Shown here: piece after piece, positions 57,345 through 64,000 of the stretch
Numbering within the stretch: position 1 is the first letter of the stretch
Layout of the letters: each line of letters starts with the position of its first letter
Position numbers and translations under genes: made by a program
Source of the DNA: Cricetomys ansorgei
Taxonomy: Eukaryota; Chordata; Mammalia; Rodentia; Nesomyidae
DNA length: 64,000 nucleotides
Direction: 5' to 3'
NCBI GenBank assembly: GCA_026225945.1
Contig: JAMJFZ010004031.1
Span: 2,891,001-2,955,000 of the forward strand
Notes under the pieces: model-generated
The model's input: the letters and a program-made list of their open reading frames with translations, nothing else
Told to the model about the DNA's origin: nothing
The model's database searches: none

Positions 57345-57710
57345 AAATTGTAGCTGATATCAACAGATACATAAACTATCCCCAAAGTTAGTGAAGTAAA
57401 CAACAGTCATTGCTCATGTCACTGCAGTTTTGGCCAGATTTAGCAGGATCTAATCTCATATCCATGTAATGTCACCTGGGGATGGGGCTTTACCGGCAGA
57501 TAAAAATCCATATTCAGAAAGTCTGACACCCAGGATTAGCAATTTGGTCTTGCCTATTGCATGGGGGTTTATCTACAGCCAGAAGGCAGAAGCATCTCTT
57601 CTCCATACATGCCTCTTCCTAGGCTTGCCTTCCTTCCAACACAGGAGGCAAGACCCAGACTGAGCATATAACATGAAAGTACATGGCATTATCCTGACAT
57701 GATCTAGACA
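57345..57710 (-). mobile_element. MLT1-like MaLR LTR, minus orientation
   Basis: The first 80 bases, tacataaactatccccaaag ttagtgaagtaaacaacagtcattgctc broken over its length, match reverse-complement MLT1 ('accccaaaacttagtggcttaaaacaacaatcatttatt'). Later words ggcagaagcatctcttctcc and ggcaagacccagactgagc are compatible. MLT1 elements predate the rodent split, which fits the strong divergence. Confidence 0.5.
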
Positions 57711-57814
57711 ATACCAGGCTCTCACCTCCACTCTTTCCTGTCACTCTGCAATCACAGATACACAAAGGTCGCATGGGGAAGAGAGAGAAATTCCAGCTTC
57801 AAAAAAGAAAGCAG

Positions 57815-57970
57815 ATCCTCACAGAGGCAGAAGAGGACATTAGATCCCTTGGACCTAGATTTACAGAGGGTTGCAAACCATGCAATGTGGATGCTGGAAA
57901 CTGGAAACTGAAGCTGAGTCCTCTGGAATAATAGCAAGTACTCTTGACCACTGAATCATCTCTCCAACCC
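57815..57970 (-). mobile_element. B3 SINE
   Basis: Reverse complement landmarks: gaggcagaagaggacattag, atcccttggacctagattta, cagagggttgcaaaccatgc, aatgtggatgctggaaactg, gagtcctctggaataatagc, aagtactcttgaccactgaa, tcatctctccaaccc. Complete body and head of a B3/B2-type SINE, with 'gagccatctctccagccc' decayed to 'gaatcatctctccaaccc'. Confidence 0.9.
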
Positions 57971-58389
57971 TAAGCTCTAGCACTTAATGAAAGAATAGCC
58001 AAGTTTCAGAAGAGTAAATGGGATGAGTCCAAATGCTGTTGGACTCATCTTCAGAAAACACAGTCTGCTATAGAAAGAGAAAAAAAGAACTGTATAAAGA
58101 CATCAATTTTAAGGATATATTCTTTATTCCAAACCATAGAGAAAAATTGAAACACTCTATATTTCTTGTTCCCCTGTGACCAAATTAAATGTCTAAATAT
58201 CTATATAACTGTAATCTTTCTGTTCCTTACATATTCTTGTGAAACATAGCTATCCTAGATTCAATATTATAATAAAACTGTTTACCTATTTCTTGTCAAG
58301 AAATCAAGTATATATTTTCATAATGAAGCATCAAGCTATGGGCTTTATACGAATAAAGTTCTCTTTTTCATTTTCATTTGTAAAGTCAC
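57971..58389. other. Noncoding gap
   Basis: No gene or repeat recognised. Confidence 0.45.
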
Positions 58390-58800
58390 ACATACAAACA
58401 TAAATAGATATATTAAGGAGTACCATGTGATATTTCAATGCATGTATACATTGTACAGTGTTTAAGTCACTTTGAATATACATTTCCTATTATTTACTTA
58501 TGTTAAAATATTTAGAATTTTATTTTTTTTAGTATACAGAAAACCATCCAATCATTCTAGTGTGCCACAGCGTGTCACAGTACTTTCCCCTGCTCCATAT
58601 GCTTGCCTACTGCCTCTCCCCCACTTTCTTCCAGTACTGGGGACTCAGAGACTTGTGAATACCACTTCAGTGCTCAGACACCCCACCCATTCCTGCCTCA
58701 CTCCTTTTTTGCAGCCTCTGATAGCCACCATACTCTCAGTTTCTATGAAATCAACATTTATCTTTAGAATCCACATGAATGAGTTGATGGTGTGTTTGTG
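58390..58800 (-). mobile_element. Ancient L1 (L1M-type) 3' fragment
   Basis: Landmarks: taccatgtgatatttcaatg, catgtatacattgtacagtg, then ctctgatagccaccatactc, tcagtttctatgaaatcaac, tttagaatccacatgaatga g. These follow the reverse complement of the mammal-wide L1M 3' region ('gtacaatgtgatatttcaatacatgtatacaatgtg', 'tggtaaccaccattctactctctgcttctatgagttcaac'). The 113-codon frame across it is accidental. Confidence 0.65.
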
Positions 58801-59447
58801 TAAAAATTTCTAACCCAGGATAATCAATCAGAATCTGTATAACTTTTGTGGCAATAGTATGAACTCTCAGACAAGCAACCTCAAAACTCCACAGATGGGC
58901 TATGAAGAAGTGCTTCCTGTGTATGGGAGTTATCCAGTATTGTGTCAGGATATTTTGGAAATGGCCTAAATGTTTCTTGTTTGAATAAGAAACCAGGAAG
59001 TTGGCAGTGGCTATCACCTCTCAAAAGTGCCTCTTCTGTTCATTGCCTGTAAGTGATGTCAAGGTCATGAAATATGGATAGCCATACTTCCTGATACTGT
59101 CTCTTAGAGAGACAAGTCAGTTAAATGTCACTCTGTTAGCAATCTCCTGGCTAGAACAACACATTTCTCCCTTTCTAAGGTGCCGCCTGGACCACAGCAT
59201 TGTTTTCATAAATTGTGGTCTGAATTATTTCTCATGGTCTGAATTATTTCCAATATCTAGCAGTTGAATTCCATTACAGATTTGACATCTTTCTGAATTA
59301 TATCAAGCTGAAAGAAAATCAGTTGGCTACCACACATCAACTAGAATCGAATGTTCTGAACCAACCAAAAAGCAATTACAATGTACTTTGGATTGGACAT
59401 ATTTTGTTTGCAATAATTTAAGAGTTCACAGTAATAGTAAGAATAAA
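58801..59447. other. Noncoding gap
   Basis: Unique sequence. Contains a short tandem duplication, 'tggtctgaattatttc', at 59216-59231 and 59237-59252. Confidence 0.5.
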
Positions 59448-59745
59448 CTGTGGTTGGAGAGATGGCTCAGTCGGTAAAGTTCAGTTGGCACAAGCATGGA
59501 GACCTAAGTTTGATTCCCAACATCCATGTAAAAGCCAGCCAATGGGTCCCAATGTATGCAATCCCAGAGCTAGGGAGACAAATGCATTCCTGGAGTTCAC
59601 TCTCCAGTCAGTTTAGCTGAGACTACAAGCTCCAGCTACAGAGAGATACTGTCTCAGAAAACAAGGGGGACAGTGATTGAAGAACACACTGAATGTTGAC
59701 CCCCAGCTTATACACACACGCACAAAACAGCAAACAATAAACTCT
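59448..59745 (+). mobile_element. Composite tRNA-head/B1-body SINE (B4-type)
   Basis: Full-length sense copy and the clearest of this family here: ggttggagagatggctcagt (A box), cggtaaagttcagttggcac, aagcatggagacctaagttt, gattcccaacatccatgtaa, aagccagccaatgggtccca (B1-like body), tgcaatcccagagctaggga, cctggagttcactctccagt, gagatactgtctcagaaaac, aagggggacagtgattgaag, cactgaatgttgacccccag, and a CACACACG end. A candidate 8-base duplication aataaact flanks it (59442 and 59736). Confidence 0.88.
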
Positions 59746-59799
59746 TAATTTGTTCCATTTTTTCTCGTTTTTAAAAACCCATATTCATCCCTTCAATAT

Positions 59800-59952
59800 T
59801 TTCAAGGATTTATTTAGAGACTGAGTCTTGAGCCATAGACAAGGCTAACCTGGAATTCACTATGTAGTTCAAATTCACCTTGAACTTGTGACAATCCTCC
59901 TGCCTTAGCTTTTCAAGTGCTGAAAATACAAGCATGAGCCACTTCACTCACT
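59800..59952 (-). mobile_element. Old B1-like SINE
   Basis: Reverse complement landmarks: atttagagactgagtcttga, gacaaggctaacctggaatt, cactatgtagttcaaattca, ccttgaacttgtgacaatcc, tcctgccttagcttttcaag, tgctgaaaatacaagcatga gccac. It carries the duplicated middle seen in early 7SL monomers. Confidence 0.8.
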
Positions 59953-60034
59953 GAGACTTTGAAAGCTATGTTTCTCTACTTTATATTTTAGAAGAAGATT
60001 GTCTAAATATAAACTTATGAAGTAAATATCAGTA

Positions 60035-60132
60035 ATATGCCTATGCATACCCTCTTCTGGCCTCTATGGGGACCCACACACACGTGCCACGTCTTAACAA
60101 ATACACACACAGATAAAAATAAAAATAAACTT
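60035..60132 (+). mobile_element. B3/B2-type SINE, 3' part only
   Basis: Only the 3' half is present: tgcataccctcttctggcct, ctatggggacccacacacac gtgccac, then cacacacagataaaaataaa aataaac. It matches the end of B3 ('cgccctcttctggcctccgtgggcac … catacacataaaataaaaataaat'). 5' truncated. Confidence 0.75.
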
Positions 60133-60634
60133 AAAAACTAACTATTAGTTATTTTTATTCATTTTTTTATTGAGTGTATTTTTATTGAATGTTGGATAAA
60201 TCTAATTGTGATGTGATTTTAGAATAGAAAATAATAAAAATATGAATGCTCAATAGTCATCATTTAAATACTTTTGTGTTCTTGAAAAGTAGATCAATTT
60301 GTGCCCATACTACATCCATTCTAAGACTCAGCCAAGGTGGATCTGAATTTGAATTAGTTGATTTGAATGAGGATATCTGGCAGAGAACATTAGTGGTACC
60401 TGCACTGATGCATTACACCCATACCTAACCATGCCCAAGGAGACTGAGCTGAGAGCAGAAATGACCGAGATTTTATGAGGAATTCATGAGAGAAAGCTGA
60501 GCTGTGAGCAATGCTGACCCCGGAGAAAAGCAGGGGTTGTCTGCACATGGAAAAATTCAGTATTTCTCGTTTTTACTGCCACTTCAACTGGTCCTCACAT
60601 GTAAAGATCTGAATAAACATTACTTCTATTTGAA

Positions 60635-60638
<4 letters not shown>
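60133..60638. other. Noncoding gap
   Basis: AT-rich unique sequence, no feature recognised. Confidence 0.45.
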
Positions 60639-60689
<51 letters not shown>

Positions 60690-60705
60690 ATGTGTGTGTG
60701 TGTGT
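60639..60705. repeat. TA/TG compound microsatellite
   Basis: About 21 TA units, then TATG and TG units. Confidence 0.96.
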
Positions 60706-61751
60706 AATTACTGATCAAATATAAATCTAGATATTCACAACTGAGGTTTCAGTAATGACCCTAATTATTCTAACTGTTCCCACACACATTATATTTTTGT
60801 GAACTTAGAATCTGCTTTATAATACTTAAAGGTGTTTTTGTATTTTAAAAATAAAAATGGACTGCAGAAGCAATGGAAGGAACCATGAATCATCTGTACA
60901 TAGATTTACTAAGCAATTAACTCACGCACACGAACAGCAGAGTACAGTGTTCAGCACAGAGGGCTTTGCTTTTAATCACTAATCCCTTCCTAAAAAGGAA
61001 TGGTACAGCATGGACTTCATCTGAGAAGCTGCCCATTGTTGGTGTATCACTCAGGGGCCAAACACTTCAAAAATTATCTCAGGGCTTTCTTCTGTGCTTT
61101 CTTGTGTGTGTGTGGAGGCTCTTGGCTCAGTATACACAAGCCATGAACAATGTGCATCTTTAAAAATATTGCTCTCACGAGGCACATGGTAATTTAAATG
61201 CAATTTTGGTGTTCTGATAACCCTTTTCTAATGTTCCTCTTGAATAATGCAATCCCACACTCTCCGCTTCTGTCTTGAGTCTGAAAACTTCACTCAAATG
61301 AAAACACACTGGAAGACTTTTCTGACCACTGTGAATTACTCGCTCAAATTCTCTCTTGAAAAGACGCATCTGCTTTTAGGCCCCTTTTACTATGTACTCT
61401 ACACAGCACAGCGGGTGGACTGAACATGGTAACTTCCCAACAAAACGAGGAAATGAAAAATGCAGCAAACAGTGTTGGGATTCACTTTATCCATATGCTA
61501 AGCGACCAGTTGGCTCGGCCTATTGTTTCACTTGTTAAACCACCAGTCTTGATCATCAAAACTTGGGAGTCTTATTCCATTAGAAATAAACTGAAATTGG
61601 CTAAAAACTTGAACAGTTAAATTTATCAATGCTTGCGTTACTTAGAATTCATGTGGAACGTCTGGTTTACATGTTTGCCATCACTGTCATCAACTGGTTA
61701 AACTGCTGAATCAAGTGACTTACATAATGTATTAATATCTGTTCTTTGTTT
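60706..61751. other. Noncoding sequence, no feature recognised
   Basis: Unique sequence. Interval 61190-61620 has two opposing frames of about 64 codons and no repeat signature. Nothing is recognised. Confidence 0.4.
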
Positions 61752-61852
61752 CTTCAGGCACAGTCACATGTTGTCCAGGCTGGCTTTGAACGTCTGGTGC
61801 TCTTGCCTCTACTTCTCCAGTACTGATATTACAGGTGTGTATATATGGCTTC
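61752..61852 (-). mobile_element. Old B1-like SINE
   Basis: Reverse complement landmarks: gcacagtcacatgttgtcca, ggctggctttgaacgtctgg, tgctcttgcctctacttctc, cagtactgatattacaggtg. Truncated 7SL-derived monomer. Confidence 0.78.
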
Positions 61853-63379
61853 TTATCTGTTCTTTATAGTTTAGCTGTTACTTTAAAGAGAAATTCACCT
61901 GGTCTTAGATGGGATCACAGACCTAGACCATTATGAGGCCAAAAGTAATGCGTTAGTATACGTTATTTGGTGGTGGAGACTGTTTCCTGAAAGCATGGCA
62001 GAAGTCTCTTGGGGAGCAGAGGTTCAGTGAGCCTTTCAGACTTTACTAGTTAGTCATCAAATATAATCCACATTCCTCATGCTGCAGCACAAAAAAGGGA
62101 ATAAACATTGTAGGCAAAATAAATACTTTATTGTTTTAATAGGGTTTTTTTTTTTGTTTTTTTTTTAGGAGATCAGTCTTTGTGTGATATTTCAAATATT
62201 TATATACCTTTTGGATATTCCTTCAAAGAATGCTAACATTTCAAGCACTTTTGACTAAAATTTCTCACACAAAGAAACATAATAGTTGAAAATTAAAAAT
62301 ACTAAAAGATTAATTTCTAATAACATTTGCTTGTTACTTTATACATTTATTTGACACATATTATACCAGATAGAAAATACCCTCTTTTTCCTTTCAGAAA
62401 AATCAAGAGTTTTCACTGGTTAAAACTGAATTAAAATCATTTATGCATGAGGAAAACAAATCTAAATCTCATTTTGGAAAAACAAAAACCAGCTTATTCA
62501 GTTCTACTCTATCCATTCAAGTCACAGGCCCCATTATCTTAACAATACTATTTAGTCTAGAAGACAGAAGAAACATCTTAAAGTAAGACATTTAGACAAT
62601 GCAGAAAGTACATAGTGTTTACCATAAGGCACATAGCTATAATAAAATTACATTTGTTTGGGGCAAAGCAACAAGGCTTACAGTGTAAGAACATGAAGTA
62701 GTTGTAGGTAACCTCATGAGATCTACCCTACTGCTTCTCAGTAGCCTCCTCAAGAATTAAGAGCAATTTTCACAACAGAACCATTTGTCTTCTTGGAAGT
62801 AACCCCAACGAAGAGCAGTGGAGGGAAAAGCCATCGGTTGCTTCAAGCTCTCAAAAGATGAATCTGTTATTGCACAGTAAATACCTCATAGAGGTCAGTG
62901 TTGTAGAAGCTAGTCTGTAGAAATATGTTATTTATAAGTTGGTTATGTCTGAAACTCTTCAAGTTTTACAATTAATTCTGCATAGGACATCAACTAGAAA
63001 AATATTGACATACAAATAAATACTAGACTTTCAAAGGGCCAGTCTGATAGTTTAGAAATGAGTCAGCAAAGTGCCTAAGTTTCTATGTTTGTTTTTAAAT
63101 TTTTATGCATACAAGAATCATATAATGCACACTGCATACAGAAATGCACACTGTCCATTGCATACAGTAGCCCAGTTCAGTAGAAAATATCTTCGAAATA
63201 CCTCCACCAGTATAAATCACTGATAACGCCAGTATTGCAGTTAATGGGATCCATCCCAACCCTAAAAAGAAGGAAAAGTGAACATTAAACACGCTTCAAA
63301 TACTATTTTCAAAGTTCTTTTAAAAGAAATGTGAAGTTTATTCAAACAAACCCACATATATGTCATAGACATCTCTACC
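61853..63379. other. Noncoding sequence with a weak candidate exon
   Basis: Mostly unique AT-rich DNA, with a T-rich run at 62145-62167. On the minus strand, a strong splice-acceptor-like context ends at 63262, with 60 bases before a possible donor at 63200-63201. This is the only place in the window where I see an acceptor, open frame and donor in a row, but it is unproven. Confidence 0.35.
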
Positions 63380-63412
63380 TTTATCTATCTATCTATCATC
63401 TATCTATCTATC

Positions 63413-63506
<94 letters not shown>

Positions 63507-63517
63507 ATCTATCTATC

Positions 63518-63548
<31 letters not shown>

Positions 63549-63588
63549 ATCTATCTATCTATCATCTATCTATCTATGTATCTATCTG
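63380..63588. repeat. TATC tetranucleotide microsatellite
   Basis: About 50 TATC units over about 209 bases. Seven times the array is broken by a three-base ATC unit (tatcatctatc), so blocks of perfect TATC alternate with phase-shifted blocks. The interrupted pattern indicates expansion of a larger compound unit. One G variant (tatgtatc) lies near the end. Confidence 0.97.
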
Positions 63589-64000
63589 CACATACATGCA
63601 TATACGTATCAACACATGCACATAATACTCTGGCTGCTATACATTTGAGAGTTAATTGTTTTATCCTTAGCTTTTGAAAAGAAATTCTAAGAGCTGCTTA
63701 TGACATAAGCAATATTTATTAAAATATTTTCTCATTTTACACAGCTGAAATTATATACCACACTTTTTATATCACACTGAATAAACACCTTAAGCTGTAA
63801 CAGTATTGTACACTATTGTGTACACCAAGCACTTATATTAATATAATTTATAAAATATAGTTGAAAGCTATTCATTTTAGTAAGTAAACCACATAAGTCT
63901 CTAATAGATTATGACTAAAAATGGATCTATGGAAGTCTGTTTAGAGATTAAAATAACAAAGAAGGCATTCATTTTTTTTACTAACTCTCAAACTGTTGCT
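63589..64000. other. Noncoding end of window
   Basis: AT-rich unique sequence, no feature recognised. Confidence 0.45.

Noticed and set aside
58472..58813. 113-codon plus-strand frame
   Set aside because: It lies over an ancient L1 3' fragment that is in the opposite orientation, so it cannot be an L1 protein, and it has no other support.
63331..63648. 105-codon frame with Tyr-Leu-Ser-Ile repeats; also a CRISPR-like look from repeated blocks
   Set aside because: It is a TATC microsatellite. Units are four bases with no unique spacers, so it is neither protein nor CRISPR array.
1..64000. A new multi-gene system such as a defence, biosynthetic or secretion cluster
   Set aside because: The window is repeat-bearing mammalian noncoding DNA with no supported genes, so there is no basis for such a system.

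Overview
This window is nuclear DNA of a rodent, most probably a muroid (the mouse, rat, hamster and vole group). The evidence is the repeat content: 7SL-derived B1 SINEs with A-rich tails, tRNA-derived B3 and ID/B4 type SINEs, ORR1-type MaLR LTRs, a URR1 hAT transposon, and rodent L1 3' UTR pieces, on a background of older mammalian MIR, MLT1-like and L1M remnants. The species cannot be fixed from the sequence. No bacterial or phage features, tRNA or rRNA genes, or CRISPR arrays are present.

No protein-coding gene is supported. The sequence is AT-rich, stop codons are dense, and every open frame is short. Several of the longest frames lie over simple repeats or inside transposon remnants. 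The window therefore reads as intergenic or deep intronic DNA. Two stretches could hide pseudogene or exon material, but neither is identified: 22.32-22.97 kb (one frame open for 219 codons apart from a single TGA) and about 63.2 kb on the minus strand (a good splice-acceptor context ahead of a 60-base candidate exon).

Layout. 0-5.3 kb: mostly unique sequence. 5.3-6.8 kb: a MIR, a locally duplicated 80-base block and two B1 copies. 8.1-9.1 kb: a cluster of minus-strand tRNA-type SINEs with TC, TG and TA tracts. 10.5-13.1 kb: old B1, MIR, an ORR1 LTR, B3 with a GGAA tract, and a composite SINE. 13-17.4 kb: unique, with a possible conserved noncoding block at 16.7-16.9 kb. 17.4-18.6 kb: old B1, an inverted pair of composite SINEs, an L1 fragment and a younger B1 with target-site duplication. 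22-24 kb: B1 with a long GAAA tail, the unexplained open stretch, and a MaLR LTR. 24-30.6 kb: sparse repeats and two blocks with conserved-noncoding character. 30.6-32 kb: SINEs, a CAA/TAA tract and a MIR. 33-36.7 kb: an L1 fragment, a roughly 3 kb minus-strand MaLR block carrying a tiny tailless B1 insertion, and a solo LTR. 37.3-39.9 kb: L1 ends, URR1 and a composite SINE. 43-45.5 kb: a TC tract, a second copy of the solo LTR, and a 450-base TG-rich tract joined to a composite SINE. 47-50.2 kb: ID/B4 and B1 copies. 51.4-51.9 kb: a possible LTR fragment with a 30-base tandem repeat. 53.7-60.1 kb: L1 3' UTR, B1, L1, MLT1-like MaLR, B3, L1M and more SINEs. 60.6 and 63.4 kb: TA and TATC microsatellites.

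The parts do not form a pathway or operon. The biology visible here is a record of retrotransposition: insertion into older repeats, growth of SINE tails into microsatellites, and at least one unusual tailless insertion. Family names come from recalled consensus patterns, not a database search, and boundaries are usually good to about 10-30 bases.
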